The position numbers and the translations under genes are program-made. Positions 25,371-34,559 of a stretch of 64,000 nucleotides of DNA are shown here, one piece after another (the first letter of the stretch is position 1; each line of letters starts with the position of its first letter). This DNA is from Streptomyces seoulensis (lineage in GTDB: Bacteria > Actinomycetota > Actinomycetes > Streptomycetales > Streptomycetaceae): assembly GCF_022846655.1 (NCBI RefSeq), contig NZ_AP025667.1, positions 1,401,001-1,465,000 of the forward strand. Direction: 5' to 3'. The notes below the pieces were generated by a model that worked only from the letters and a program-made list of their open reading frames with translations, did no database searches and was not told where the DNA came from.

Positions 25371-26507
25371 CTACTTGACGACCGCGGCCGCGAGCTTGGA
25401 CAGCGGCTCGGCCAGGGCGTTCACCGCGTCGGACAGTTCCTTGCGCTGGTCCTTGCCGACCTTGTCGTAGGAGACGAAGTCGTAGGAGTCCTTCGCCGGA
25501 CGGTACTTGTCCAGCAGCTTGTCGAGCGCCGCGAACTGCTTGTCCAGCTCGCCGGTGAGCGCCGGGTCGTTCTTCGCGGCGACCGGCTTCAGCAGGTCGT
25601 ACGCCTTCTGCGCGCCCTCGACGTTGCCCTTGAAGTCGACCAGGTCGGTGTGCGAGTAGCGGTCCTCCTCGCCGGTGACCTTGCCGGTGGCGACCTCGTC
25701 CAGCAGCTCCTTGGCGCCGTTGGCCATCGAGGTCGGGGTGATCTCGGCCTTGCCGACCCGGCGCTGCCAGTCCTTGAGGTCGGTGACCAACTGCGCGGCG
25801 AGCTTCTTGTCCTCGGCGCCGATCTTCTTGTCCTGCCAGAGGGACTTCTCCAGCCGGTGCCAGCCGGTCCACTTCTGGCCGTCCTCCAGGCCGTCGGCGC
25901 GGGTGTCGACCAGGGGGTCGATGTCGCCGAAGGACTCGGCCACCGGCTCGGTGCGCTCCCAGCCGAGGCGGGAGGGCGCGTACGCCTTCTTCGCGGCGGC
26001 GAGATCGCCGGCCTGGACGGCCTTGGCGAAGGTCTCGGCCAGCGGGACCGTCTCGTCGGCCTGGTCCTGGGCGTACTGGCGGTAGCCGGCGACCGCTCCG
26101 TCCAGCGCCGGGTTCCGCTTCGCGGTCTTCCCGGAGCCGGTCACGTCGAGCTTCTGCCGGACGCCGTGCCCCTTCATGCCGGGGCGGCAGGCGATCTCGT
26201 ACGAGCCCGCCTTCACCTCGGCGGTCAGCGTGTACCTGGTGCCCGGCCCGATGTTCTCCTTCTCGGAGACGATCCGGTCGTCCGGGAACACGATCTCGAC
26301 CTCGGTGGCGCGCGAGCCCTTGTTCTCGATCTTCAGGGTGACCTGGCCGGCCGGCACGGACTTGGCGGACGTCTCGCACTTGCTGTCGGCGGCGGTGACC
26401 TGGATGGCGTCGCCGTCCTTGGCGTCGCTCTTGGCGGTGCAGGCCGACAGGGCGGTCAGCGCTGCCGCCGCGGTGGCGGCGATCGCAATCGGACGGACGG
26501 CTCGCAT
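25371..26507 (-). CDS. efeO: Iron uptake lipoprotein EfeO (cupredoxin + M75)
   Basis: A 378-aa lipoprotein with the lipidated Cys at residue 23. An N-terminal cupredoxin-like domain (to about 125, with a CRPGMKGHG segment) precedes an imelysin/M75 domain carrying the HxxE metal motif in WHRLEKSLW near residue 220. It is thought to bind iron outside the membrane and hand it to EfeB/EfeU. It is the first gene of the operon; an iron box lies 45 bases upstream, so it should be repressed by DmdR/IdeR when iron is plentiful. Confidence 0.93.
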   Translation of the reverse strand: MRAVRPIAIAATAAAALTALSACTAKSDAKDGDAIQVTAADSKCETSAKSVPAGQVTLKIENKGSRATEVEIVFPDDRIVSEKENIGPGTRYTLTAEVKAGSYEIACRPGMKGHGVRQKLDVTGSGKTAKRNPALDGAVAGYRQYAQDQADETVPLAETFAKAVQAGDLAAAKKAYAPSRLGWERTEPVAESFGDIDPLVDTRADGLEDGQKWTGWHRLEKSLWQDKKIGAEDKKLAAQLVTDLKDWQRRVGKAEITPTSMANGAKELLDEVATGKVTGEEDRYSHTDLVDFKGNVEGAQKAYDLLKPVAAKNDPALTGELDKQFAALDKLLDKYRPAKDSYDFVSYDKVGKDQRKELSDAVNALAEPLSKLAAAVVK

Positions 26508-26551
26508 AACGGGCTCCAGGCGGTCAGGGCGGCGCGAACCCGCCCATTCGG

Positions 26552-26570
26552 TTCGGTGAGGCTTGCCTAA
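26552..26570 (-). promoter_or_regulatory. Iron box (DmdR1/IdeR-type) upstream of efeO
   Basis: Read on the minus strand this is TTAGGCAAGCCTCACCGAA, matching 14 of 19 positions of the actinobacterial iron-box consensus TTAGGTTAGGCTAACCTAA. Its position just upstream of efeO fits repression by iron-loaded DmdR/IdeR. The binder is inferred from the consensus. Confidence 0.75.
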
Positions 26571-26721
26571 CTTACCCGAGCCTTAGTCCGCCCGTCTCCG
26601 CCCGATACCGGATTCGAACCACACGAAAAGATCACAGACACGACTTGATGTCGACGCCCCCAAGGCGATGCCAACGAACGGCAAAGAGCACCCCAAGCGG
26701 CCGCGATGCTTCAATGCACCG

Positions 26722-27366
26722 GTGACTGACTACGACGTACTCCGTGTCTTCTGCGGCCCCTCGGGCGGCTACGGAAACGAGCTGGGCGTCGTCCGCAACG
26801 GCTCGACCGTGCCCGAGCGGGACGACCGGCAGGCGCTCGCCGCCAAACTGGGCTTCAGCGAGACCGTGTTCGTGGACGACCCCGAGCGCGGGGTGATCGA
26901 CATCTACACCCCGGCCTCCCGGCTCCCCTTCGCCGGCCACCCCTGCGTCGGCACCGCCTGGCTGCTCGACGTGCCCGAACTGGTCACCCCGGCCGGGGAG
27001 GTGGGCACCCGGCTGGACGGCGAGTTCACCTGGATCGAGGCCCGCGCCGAGTGGGCCCCGCCGCGCACCCTGCGCCGGTACGCCACCGCCGCCGAGGTGG
27101 ACGCGCTGGAGGTGCCGCCGCCCGGTGAGTGGATCTACGCCTGGGCCTGGGAGGACGAGGCGGCCGGCCGGGTGCGCGCCCGCGCCTTCCCCGGCCGGGA
27201 CGACGGCATCGACGAGGACGAGGCGACCGGCGCGGCAGCGCTGCTGCTCACCGACCTGCTCGGCCGCGCCCTCAACATCACCCAGGGCAAGGGCTCCCAG
27301 ATCCTCACCGCCCCCCAGCCGCACGGCTGGGTGGAGGTCGGCGGCCGGGTCGTGCTGGAGCGCTGA
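26722..27366 (+). CDS. PhzF-like isomerase family protein (short form)
   Basis: A 214-aa protein of the PhzF/diaminopimelate-epimerase-like fold. It has GNELGVV near the N-terminus, SETVFV, LPFAGHPCVGTAW and the C-terminal GIDEDEATGAAALLL that matches the family GxxEDPATGSA motif. Typical PhzF proteins are about 280 aa, so this one is shorter, apparently lacking parts of the central strands. The substrate is unknown and phenazine synthesis is not implied. The start is GTG at 26722; an in-frame ATG at 26668 is possible. It is divergent from efeO and ends eight bases before the convergent map stop. Confidence 0.8.
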   Translation: MTDYDVLRVFCGPSGGYGNELGVVRNGSTVPERDDRQALAAKLGFSETVFVDDPERGVIDIYTPASRLPFAGHPCVGTAWLLDVPELVTPAGEVGTRLDGEFTWIEARAEWAPPRTLRRYATAAEVDALEVPPPGEWIYAWAWEDEAAGRVRARAFPGRDDGIDEDEATGAAALLLTDLLGRALNITQGKGSQILTAPQPHGWVEVGGRVVLER

Positions 27367-27374
27367 GCGGACCC

Positions 27375-28232
27375 CTACGGAAGGGTGAGGACGTCCGCCC
27401 CGGTGTCCGTCACCACGAGCGTGTGCTCGAACTGGGCCGTGCGCTTGCGGTCCTTGGTCACCACGGTCCAGCCGTCGTCCCACATGTCGTACTCGTGGGT
27501 GCCGAGGGTCAGCATCGGCTCGATGGTGAAGGTCATGCCGGGCTGGATGACCGTGGTGGCGTGCGGGGAGTCGTAGTGCGGGACGATCAGCCCGGAGTGG
27601 AACGACGAGTTGATGCCGTGCCCGGTGAAGTCCCGCACGACGCCGTAGCCGAAGCGCTTGGCGTAGGACTCGATGACCCGGCCGATGATGTTGATCTGGC
27701 GGCCGGGCCTGACCGCCTTGATCGCCCGCTCCAGCGCCTCCCGCGTCCGCTCCACCAGCAGCCGCGACTCCTCGTCCACCTCGCCCACCAGGTAGGTGGC
27801 GTTGTTGTCGCCGTGCACCCCGCCGATGTAGGCGGTCACGTCCAGGTTGACGATGTCGCCGTCCCTGAGCACCGTCGAGTCCGGGATGCCGTGGCAGATG
27901 ACCTCGTTCACCGAGGTGCACAGCGACTTCGGGAAGCCCCGGTACCCCAGCGTGGAGGGGTAGGCCCCGTAGTCGCACATGTAGTCGTGCGCGACCTTGT
28001 CCAACTGGTCCGTGGTGACACCGGGGGCGATGATCTTCGCCGCCTCCGCCATCGCCCTCGCGGCGATACGGCCGGCGGTGCGCATCGCCTCGACGGTCTC
28101 GGGCGTCTGCACCTCCGGACCGGTGTACGGCGTGGGCGCGGGCTTCCCGACGTACTCCGGGCGGCGGATGTTCCCGGGCACCGGGCGGGTGGGGGAGAGC
28201 TCCCCTGGTACGAGCAGCGACTGGCCAGACAT
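27375..28232 (-). CDS. map: Methionine aminopeptidase, type I
   Basis: A 285-aa enzyme that removes the initiator Met from nascent proteins. Metal ligands are seen in [18 protein letters not shown] (two Asp), GHGINSSFH (His), TIEPMLTLG (Glu) and the C-terminal QFEHTLVV (Glu), all in order. An N-terminal extension of about 40 residues with [11 protein letters not shown] is typical of actinobacterial type Ic forms. The start is ATG at 28232, with TAGACT seven bases upstream, pointing to a leaderless mRNA. Confidence 0.95.
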   Translation of the reverse strand: MSGQSLLVPGELSPTRPVPGNIRRPEYVGKPAPTPYTGPEVQTPETVEAMRTAGRIAARAMAEAAKIIAPGVTTDQLDKVAHDYMCDYGAYPSTLGYRGFPKSLCTSVNEVICHGIPDSTVLRDGDIVNLDVTAYIGGVHGDNNATYLVGEVDEESRLLVERTREALERAIKAVRPGRQINIIGRVIESYAKRFGYGVVRDFTGHGINSSFHSGLIVPHYDSPHATTVIQPGMTFTIEPMLTLGTHEYDMWDDGWTVVTKDRKRTAQFEHTLVVTDTGADVLTLP

Positions 28233-28239
28233 GCCAGCG

Positions 28240-28245
28240 AGTCTA
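28240..28245 (-). promoter_or_regulatory. Leaderless -10 element of map
   Basis: TAGACT on the minus strand ends seven bases before the map ATG, so transcription would begin at or next to the start codon. A similar TAGACT precedes the small peptide gene at 8706-8711. Confidence 0.55.
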
Positions 28246-28290
28246 ACCAGCGGGCATGGGGGAACATGTGGGTGGCGAGAGGAGCCGTTG

Positions 28291-28521
28291 ATGTCCGTGT
28301 TCAAGAAGCGCACCCAGGGCAAGCCGGGCGAGTGGTACTACTGCCTGGAGCACAAGAAGGTCGAGGAGGGCCCCGACTGTCCCGGCAAGGACCGTTTCGG
28401 TCCCTACGCCTCCCCGGACGAGGCGCGCCACGCGATGGAGACCGCCCGCGAGCGCAACGCCGACTGGGAGAACGACCCGCGCTGGCACGACACCCCGGCC
28501 GACGAGTCCGACAAGGACTGA
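28291..28521 (+). CDS. Small conserved soluble protein, 76 aa
   Basis: A 76-aa hydrophilic protein starting at ATG 28291, with a GAGAGGAG site. It has a [24 protein letters not shown] core with two cysteines, followed by an acidic and amphipathic helix ([24 protein letters not shown]). The compact pattern, clear ribosome site and a perfect terminator just downstream support a real gene. Similar small proteins are common in Streptomyces next to map, but their role is unknown. It is divergent from map. Confidence 0.78.
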   Translation: MSVFKKRTQGKPGEWYYCLEHKKVEEGPDCPGKDRFGPYASPDEARHAMETARERNADWENDPRWHDTPADESDKD

Positions 28522-28540
28522 CCTCTCCCCGAAACGCCCC

Positions 28541-28573
28541 GAGCCGCCCCCGCCTAGATCGCGGGGGCGGCTC
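28541..28573. terminator. Perfect 13-bp hairpin between convergent genes
   Basis: GAGCCGCCCCCGC pairs perfectly with GCGGGGGCGGCTC around a CTAGATC loop. It lies 20 bases after the 76-aa gene and 9 bases after the stop of the convergent SIS-like gene, so it may work in both directions. Confidence 0.8.
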
Positions 28574-28581
28574 CGCTTCTC

Positions 28582-29178
28582 TCACCAGGGCGCGGCCGGG
28601 GGCGCCGTCAGGATCTCCGCCAGCCGGGACAGCCGGTCCCTGAAGCCCCGGCGCGCCCTCGGCGGACCCGCGTTCTCCCCGGCCGCCGCGCTCACCAGGT
28701 GCTGCACGCTGTCCAGGTCCAGTTCCGCGCCGTCCGGCACCGCCAGCGTCTCGTGGGCCATCGCCGCCAGTTCGCCACCGCCCGCCCCGAGCGCCAGCAC
28801 CGTCACCCCGGCCCGCCGCGCGGTGTGCACCCGCTCCAGCAGCTCGGCCGGTTCCTCCGGCGCCACCACCAGCAGGGTCTCGCCGCGCCGCGCCTCCGCG
28901 ATCCGGCCGGGGCCCACCGCCAGATGCGCCGGGTCACCGGGGCGGGCGTGGTGGCGGACCAGGGTGGGGGCCAGCTCGGGCGTGCCGGACCAGGCCGCCT
29001 CGTCCACCAGGTGCGCGGCCAGGTGCCAGGGCTCGTACGCCTCGGTGCCCGCCAGCAGCAGACCGCCGCCGTGCGCCGTCACCGAGCCGCGCAGCACCCC
29101 CGCGAACCTCCGTGTCGCTCCCAACCACTCGGTCCCGGCGAGCACTTCCCGCAGCAGTGCGACCCGTACGGCGTCCAT
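28582..29178 (-). CDS. Putative SIS-like sugar-phosphate-binding protein
   Basis: A 198-aa Ala/Leu-rich soluble protein. Segments such as GGGLLLAGTEAYEPWHLAAHLVDE, ETLLVVAPEEPAELLERVHTARRAGVTVLALG and a terminal helical region resemble the Rossmann-like core of SIS (sugar isomerase) domains. No clear catalytic Glu/His pair can be named, so the assignment is tentative. The start is ATG at 29178. It is divergent from the F420 reductase gene, with 127 bases between them. Confidence 0.6.
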   Translation of the reverse strand: MDAVRVALLREVLAGTEWLGATRRFAGVLRGSVTAHGGGLLLAGTEAYEPWHLAAHLVDEAAWSGTPELAPTLVRHHARPGDPAHLAVGPGRIAEARRGETLLVVAPEEPAELLERVHTARRAGVTVLALGAGGGELAAMAHETLAVPDGAELDLDSVQHLVSAAAGENAGPPRARRGFRDRLSRLAEILTAPPAAPW

Positions 29179-29305
29179 GCGGCCGCATCCTGCCGCAACC
29201 GCTCACTCCCGCACCGCAGTTCACTGCCGGTTCACCCCTGCGGGTGTCGCGTGACGCGGCCCACCTCGCCGGGTACGGGCGCCCGCGCGGACGTAGAGTC
29301 GGCCC

Positions 29306-30031
29306 ATGACCTCCAGCGACAGCGCACAGAACTCCGGTACCGCCCCCGCGAAGGCCCCCGCCAAGGACCCCTGGGACCTGCCCGACGTCTCCGGCCTCGT
29401 CGTCGGCGTCATCGGCGGCACCGGCCCGCAGGGCAAGGGCCTCGCCCAGCGGCTCGCCAAGGCCGGGCAGAAGGTGATCGTCGGCTCGCGGTCGGCCGAG
29501 CGGGCGCAGGCCGCCGCCGGGGAGCTGGGCCACGGCATCGAGGGCGCCGACAACGCCGAGACCGCCCGCCGCAGCGACATCGTGATCGTCGCCGTGCCGT
29601 GGGACGGCCACGCCGACACCCTGAAGTCGCTCCGCGAGGACCTGGCGGGCAAGCTCGTCGTGGACTGCGTCAACCCGCTCGGCTTCGACAAGCAGGGCGC
29701 CTACGCGCTCACCCCCGAGGAGGGCAGCGCCGCCCAGCAGGCCGCGGCACTGCTCCCGGACTCCCGCGTCACCGCCGCCTTCCACCACCTGTCCGCCGTC
29801 CTGCTGGAGGACCCGGAGATCACCGAGATCGACACGGACGTGATGGTCCTCGGTGACAAGCGGGCCGACACCGACATCGTGCAGGCCCTGGCCGGCCGCA
29901 TCCCCGGCATGCGCGGTGTCTTCGCCGGGCGGCTGCGCAACGCCCACCAGGTGGAGGGGCTGGTCGCCAACCTCATCTCCACCAACCGCCGCTACAAGGC
30001 GCACGCCGGGCTCCGCGTCACCGACGTGTGA
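29306..30031 (+). CDS. fno: F420-dependent NADP(H) oxidoreductase
   Basis: A 241-aa protein that moves hydride between coenzyme F420 and NADP. The nucleotide-binding loop is GVIGGTGPQGKGL (about residues 34-46). It is followed by VGSRSAERA, which reads the NADP phosphate, DIVIVAVPWDGH, and the VNPLGFDKQ segment. The C-terminal RLRNAHQVEGLVANLISTN closes the F420 site. It has an N-terminal Ser/Ala-rich extension of about 25 residues. It indicates an F420-using actinobacterium. It is apparently monocistronic, with a small membrane protein gene downstream. Confidence 0.92.
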   Translation: MTSSDSAQNSGTAPAKAPAKDPWDLPDVSGLVVGVIGGTGPQGKGLAQRLAKAGQKVIVGSRSAERAQAAAGELGHGIEGADNAETARRSDIVIVAVPWDGHADTLKSLREDLAGKLVVDCVNPLGFDKQGAYALTPEEGSAAQQAAALLPDSRVTAAFHHLSAVLLEDPEITEIDTDVMVLGDKRADTDIVQALAGRIPGMRGVFAGRLRNAHQVEGLVANLISTNRRYKAHAGLRVTDV

Positions 30032-30106
30032 CACCTGGCACCGGCTCCCGGACGGGATGGGGGACACTGGTCGGCGTAGCAGTGTCCCCCGACAGGAGCC
30101 GACCCC

Positions 30107-30301
30107 ATGCCCCGCATCGCCCTCGTCACCCTCGCCGCCTGCGTGCTCGCCGTGGCGGCGGCCGTCGTGTCCTTCGCCCAGGGGAGCTGGCTGGGGATCG
30201 TGTGGGTGCTGCTGGCGGGCCTGACGTCCAACATGACCTTCTTCTACATCAGGCGCAGCCGGGCCGCCGCCGAGGCCCGCACCGGGTCCGTCACCGGATG
30301 A
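30107..30301 (+). CDS. Small membrane protein, 64 aa
   Basis: A 64-aa protein with two hydrophobic helices (about residues 5-25 and 28-47) and a basic RRSRAAAEART tail. The start is ATG at 30107, with an AGGAG site eight bases upstream. Its last 11 bases overlap the end of the convergent M50 protease gene. No family is recognised; an integral membrane location is inferred. Confidence 0.65.
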   Translation: MPRIALVTLAACVLAVAAAVVSFAQGSWLGIVWVLLAGLTSNMTFFYIRRSRAAAEARTGSVTG

Positions 30302-31091
30302 GGGAGCACTGGGCCGGCGTCTCGGACCAGAAGCGGTACAGGAAGTACCCGCAGTCGGAGAAGAAGCTGTCCACGCCCAGCGCGCTCAGCAGGGTGTAGA
30401 TCACGTCGAAGAACGCCCGGTTGACCGAGGGCACCCACAGCAGCGCGAACACGATCAGCAGGCCGAACGGGGCGATCGGCTCCACCTGCCGCTTGATCCC
30501 GTTCGACAGCCAGGGCTCGATCACCCCGTAGCCGTCCAGGCCCGGCACCGGCAGGAAGTTCAGGATCGCCGCCGTGACCTGGAGCAGGGCGAGGAACGCC
30601 AGCGCGTACCGGAAGTCGCGGGGGACGCCGTCCAGCGCGTGCAGCCAGAACGGCGCCGTGCACACCGCCGCGAACAGCACGTTCGTCAGCGGCCCGGCCG
30701 CCGAGATCAGGCTGTGCCGCCAGCGGCCCCTGATCCGGCCCCGCTCGATGAAGACCGCGCCGCCCGGCAGGCCGATCCCGCCCATGATCACGAACAGCAC
30801 CGGCAGCACCACGCTCAGCAGGGCGTGCGTGTACTTCAGCGGGTTCAGCGTCAGATAACCCTTGGCGCCGATCGAGATGTCCCCGCTGTGCAGGGCGGTG
30901 CGCGCGTGCGCGTACTCGTGCAGGCACAGCGAGACGATCCAGGCGGCCGTCACGAACAGGAACACCGCGAGTCCCGGCTGCGCGGCGAATCCGGTCCAGG
31001 TCGCCCACCCGGTGACCGCCGTGACGGCCACGATTCCGGCGAACACGGGACTGATCCGGCGGTCGCCGGTACGGGAGAGGGCGGTGGTCAT
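30291..31091 (-). CDS. M50 (site-2-protease-like) membrane metalloprotease
   Basis: A 266-aa protein with about five to six helices. The zinc motif is HEYAH (His58, Glu59, His62) inside a helix, and the second ligand motif is NFLPVPGLDGYG (about 178-189). Both match S2P/SpoIVFB-type intramembrane proteases. No PDZ or CBS domain is present. It would cut membrane-embedded substrates, possibly anti-sigma factors, but no such partner lies next to it. The start is ATG at 31091. It is divergent from the large SARP-like regulator gene. Confidence 0.88.
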   Translation of the reverse strand: MTTALSRTGDRRISPVFAGIVAVTAVTGWATWTGFAAQPGLAVFLFVTAAWIVSLCLHEYAHARTALHSGDISIGAKGYLTLNPLKYTHALLSVVLPVLFVIMGGIGLPGGAVFIERGRIRGRWRHSLISAAGPLTNVLFAAVCTAPFWLHALDGVPRDFRYALAFLALLQVTAAILNFLPVPGLDGYGVIEPWLSNGIKRQVEPIAPFGLLIVFALLWVPSVNRAFFDVIYTLLSALGVDSFFSDCGYFLYRFWSETPAQCSLIR

Positions 31092-31251
31092 GGGGCTCCT
31101 GACTGCTCTGTGTGCCTGGGGTGCTGAGGGTCGACCGTACCGGTGATGTGCGGGGAACGTCCCGGTACCGGCCGGAGGTTCCGGGCCGCCCGCCGTACTC
31201 GCCCGCGCGGGCCGGAAACCCGGAGGCGCCGCCGGTGCGTCCCCAGGGACA

Positions 31252-34200
31252 ATGGACCCCGTGCGCTATCGGCTACTCGGCACCACCCAGGCTCTCCGTC
31301 CGGACGGCACCGCCGTCCCCGTCGGCGGGGCACGGCTGCGTGCGCTGCTGACCGTGCTCGCGCTGCGCGCGGGACGGACCGTACCGGCCGGCGTGCTGGT
31401 CGACGAGGTGTGGGGCGCCGACCCGCCCGCCGACGCGCCGGGCGCCCTCCAGGCCCTGGTCGGCCGGCTGCGGCGCGCCCTCGGGGCCTCCGCCGTCGCC
31501 TCCGCAGACGGCGGCTACCGGCTCACCGCCGCCCCCGACGACGTGGACCTCACCCGCTTCGACCGGCTCACCGGCGACGGCCTCACCGCCCTCGCCGACG
31601 CCGACCCGGCCAAGGCCGCCGTCCTCCTGGACGACGCCCTCGCCCTGTGGCGCGGGCCCGTCCTCGCCGACCTGCCCGACCGCACCGCCGACGCGGCCCG
31701 CTGGGAGACCCGCCGCCTGGACGCGCTGCGCGCCCGGCACACCGCCGCCCTCGCCCTCGGCCAGGCCGAGCCGTCCCTGCCGGAGCTGGCCGCCCTGTGC
31801 GACGAGCACCCCCTGGACGAACCCCTGCAGGCCCTGCGGCTGCGCGCCCTGCGCGACACCGGCCGCACCGCCCGGGCACTGGCCGCCTACGAGGAGGTGC
31901 GGCGGCTCCTCGCCGACCGGCTGGGCTCCGACCCCGGCGCGGAACTGCGCGCCCTGCACGCCGAGCTGCTGGCCGGGACCGGGCCCGACCCGGCACCGGC
32001 CGCCCCGCCCACCCCGCCCACCCCGGCCGCGCACCGGCCCGCGCCGGGCAACCTGCCCGCCCGGCTGACCTCCTTCGTCGGCCGGGAGTCCGACATCGAT
32101 GCCATCGGCGCCGACCTCTCCGCCTCCCGGCTGGTCACCCTGCTGGGCCCCGGCGGCGCGGGCAAGACCCGGCTCTCGATGGAGGCCGCCGAGGCGGTCC
32201 GGGACACCGCCCCCGACGGGGCGTGGCTCGCCGAACTCGCCCCCGTGGACGACCCCGACGCCGTACCGCAGGCCGTGCTCACCGCGATCGGCGCCCGCGA
32301 GACCGTGCTGCACGGCGCGGGCGTCGAAGGGGTGCGCGCCGTCTCCGACCGCTGGGGCGACCCCGTGGAGCGGCTGGTGGAGCACTGCGGGCGGCGCCGG
32401 ATGCTGATCATCCTCGACAACTGCGAGCACGTCGTGGACGCCGCCGCCCGCCTCGCCGAGCGCCTGCTGGCCGACTGTCCGCACCTCACCGTCCTCGCCA
32501 CCAGCCGCGAACCCCTGGGCGTACCGGGGGAGTTGCTCAGACCCGTCGAGCCGCTCCCCGAGCCGGTCGCGCTGCGGCTGCTCGGCCACCGTGGCGCGGC
32601 CGCCCGCCCCGGCTTCTTCGTGGCGGACGACCCGGAGGCGTGCGCCGAGATCTGCCACCGCCTCGACGGCCTGCCCCTGGCCATCGAGCTGGCGGCCGCC
32701 CGGCTGCGCATGCTGACACCACGTCAGATCGCGGACCGGCTGGACGACCGCTTCCGGCTGCTCACCTCCGGCAGCCGCACCGTGCTGCCCCGCCAGCAGA
32801 CCCTGCGCGCCGTGGTCGACTGGTCCTGGGACCTGCTGGACGCCGACGAACGGGACGTGCTGGGAAAGCTGTCGGTGTTCGCCGGCGGCTGCGACCTGGC
32901 CGCCGCCGAGGCCGTCTGCGGCCCCGTCGCGCTGGACGCGCTCGGTTCCCTGGTCGACAAGTCCCTGGTGGTGGCCGCCCCTTCGGCCGGCGCCGGGATG
33001 CGCTACCGGCTGCTGGAGACCGTCGCCGAGTACGCCACCGAGCGGCTGGACGAGAGCGGCGAGCGTGCCGCCGCCGAGCGCGCCCACCTCACCTACTACC
33101 GCGAACTCGCCCGCACCACCGACCCGTTGCTGCGCGGACCCCGGCAGCGCGAGGCCATCGACCGTGTCCAGATGGAGTACGAGAACCTGCGCACCGCGCT
33201 GCGGCACGCCGTCGACCTGCGCGACGAGCAGGAGGGACTGTGCATGGTGCTGTCCCTGATCTGGTACTGGCAGATGCGGGACCAGCGCCTGGAGGTACGG
33301 GCGTGGTGCGAGGAGGTCATGGCGCTCGGACCCGACCCGTTCACGGACCCGGTCCGGCGGGCCGAGCCGGTGTGGGAGCGCTGCACCGACACTCCGCCCC
33401 CGCTGACCGGCGAACTCCTCGCCGAGGCCCGGCGCGGGCTGCACCTGGCCCACCTCGCCTGCATGGACACCGACCTGGAGGCATGGCAGAGCCCCGAGGC
33501 ACGGGACAAGCTGACCGTCATCACCGAGGTCTACCGGCCCGGCCTGCCGCAGACCTGCCGCTCGCCCGGCATGCTGTGGTGGTTCGCGGAGATGCTCGCC
33601 AACGGCGTCGAGCGGCTGCCCGCGATCACCGACGCCACCGTGCGCACCTGCCGGGAGACCCCCGGCTACGAATGGGAGCTGGCGGGCGCCCTCCAGACCC
33701 GTGCCAACCTGCTCGCCAACCGCGCCACCTGGGCGGGCGACGCCGCCCGCGACGCCGACGAGGCGCTGGAGATCTACCAGCGCCTCGGTGACGAGTGGGG
33801 TCTGGCCGAGGCGCTGTCCGCGCGCGGCGAGGCCCATGAGCGCAAGGGGATGAGCCGCGAGGCCGCCGCCGATTACGAAGGCGCCATGGCGCACGCCGAA
33901 CACCTCGGCGCTCGCGCCCAGATGGCCGTCCTCGGCGCCCGCCTCGGCAACGTGCTGATGGAGGCGGGGGAGGAGGAGCGCGGCGAACGGCTGCTGCGCG
34001 AGGTCGTCCAGGAGCTGGACGGCCGGCACAGCGAGGCGATGCCGGTGGCCCGGCTGCATCTGGCGTCCTGGCTCCTCGTGACCGGCAGGACCGGGGAGGC
34101 CCGGGTGCAACTGGAGCTGCTGCGGGAGGAGTTCGTCCTCGCCCGGTTCGTCGTCTTCGACGCCATGATCCTCGCCCAGGAAGCCTGGCTGGACGCCGAG

Positions 34201-34545
34201 GAAGGGCACGCGGAACGCTCGCTGAACTCGGTCCGCCGGGCGCTCGGGCTGGCCGGTGACCCGCTGTGCGACATCGTCGTCCCGCAGATGCCGACCGTCT
34301 GTCTCACCGTCGCGGCGCTGACCCTCGTCCTCGCCGACGACGGTGCCCGTGCCGCGGACGCCGCCCGCTGCCTGGGCGCCTCCGTGGCCCTGATGCCGGA
34401 AGGGCATCTGCGCCCACGGGTGGAGCAGCACGCCTACGACCGCACCGAGGCCCGTATCCGTGAAGTGCTCGGCGAGGCGGCGTTCGACGCCGCGTACGCC
34501 GAGGGCGGTGGCCTCTCCCTCGCGGAGGCCACCGCCCTGGTGTGA
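31252..34545 (+). CDS. SARP/AfsR-like regulator with BTAD, NTPase and TPR-like domains
   Basis: A 1097-aa regulator. An OmpR-like winged helix (about residues 5-95, LRALLTVLALRAGRTV ... VDEVWG) is followed by a bacterial transcriptional activation domain to about 245. An AAA/NB-ARC-like ATPase has a Walker A motif, GPGGAGKT, near 297-304 and a LIILDNCEH Walker B. A long helical TPR-like C-terminal half follows. The architecture matches AfsR-type SARPs, which bind direct repeats with 11-bp spacing. It converges on the ABC exporter operon, ending 14 bases from its last gene, and the exporter promoter carries exactly such repeats. ATG at 31252 or GTG at 31261 could start it. Confidence 0.9.
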   Translation: MDPVRYRLLGTTQALRPDGTAVPVGGARLRALLTVLALRAGRTVPAGVLVDEVWGADPPADAPGALQALVGRLRRALGASAVASADGGYRLTAAPDDVDLTRFDRLTGDGLTALADADPAKAAVLLDDALALWRGPVLADLPDRTADAARWETRRLDALRARHTAALALGQAEPSLPELAALCDEHPLDEPLQALRLRALRDTGRTARALAAYEEVRRLLADRLGSDPGAELRALHAELLAGTGPDPAPAAPPTPPTPAAHRPAPGNLPARLTSFVGRESDIDAIGADLSASRLVTLLGPGGAGKTRLSMEAAEAVRDTAPDGAWLAELAPVDDPDAVPQAVLTAIGARETVLHGAGVEGVRAVSDRWGDPVERLVEHCGRRRMLIILDNCEHVVDAAARLAERLLADCPHLTVLATSREPLGVPGELLRPVEPLPEPVALRLLGHRGAAARPGFFVADDPEACAEICHRLDGLPLAIELAAARLRMLTPRQIADRLDDRFRLLTSGSRTVLPRQQTLRAVVDWSWDLLDADERDVLGKLSVFAGGCDLAAAEAVCGPVALDALGSLVDKSLVVAAPSAGAGMRYRLLETVAEYATERLDESGERAAAERAHLTYYRELARTTDPLLRGPRQREAIDRVQMEYENLRTALRHAVDLRDEQEGLCMVLSLIWYWQMRDQRLEVRAWCEEVMALGPDPFTDPVRRAEPVWERCTDTPPPLTGELLAEARRGLHLAHLACMDTDLEAWQSPEARDKLTVITEVYRPGLPQTCRSPGMLWWFAEMLANGVERLPAITDATVRTCRETPGYEWELAGALQTRANLLANRATWAGDAARDADEALEIYQRLGDEWGLAEALSARGEAHERKGMSREAAADYEGAMAHAEHLGARAQMAVLGARLGNVLMEAGEEERGERLLREVVQELDGRHSEAMPVARLHLASWLLVTGRTGEARVQLELLREEFVLARFVVFDAMILAQEAWLDAEEGHAERSLNSVRRALGLAGDPLCDIVVPQMPTVCLTVAALTLVLADDGARAADAARCLGASVALMPEGHLRPRVEQHAYDRTEARIREVLGEAAFDAAYAEGGGLSLAEATALV

Positions 34546-34559
34546 GATCCGGCCGGAAC

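Noticed and set aside
26722..27366. Phenazine biosynthesis
   Set aside because: A lone, short PhzF-like protein does not indicate phenazine production; no other phz gene is present.
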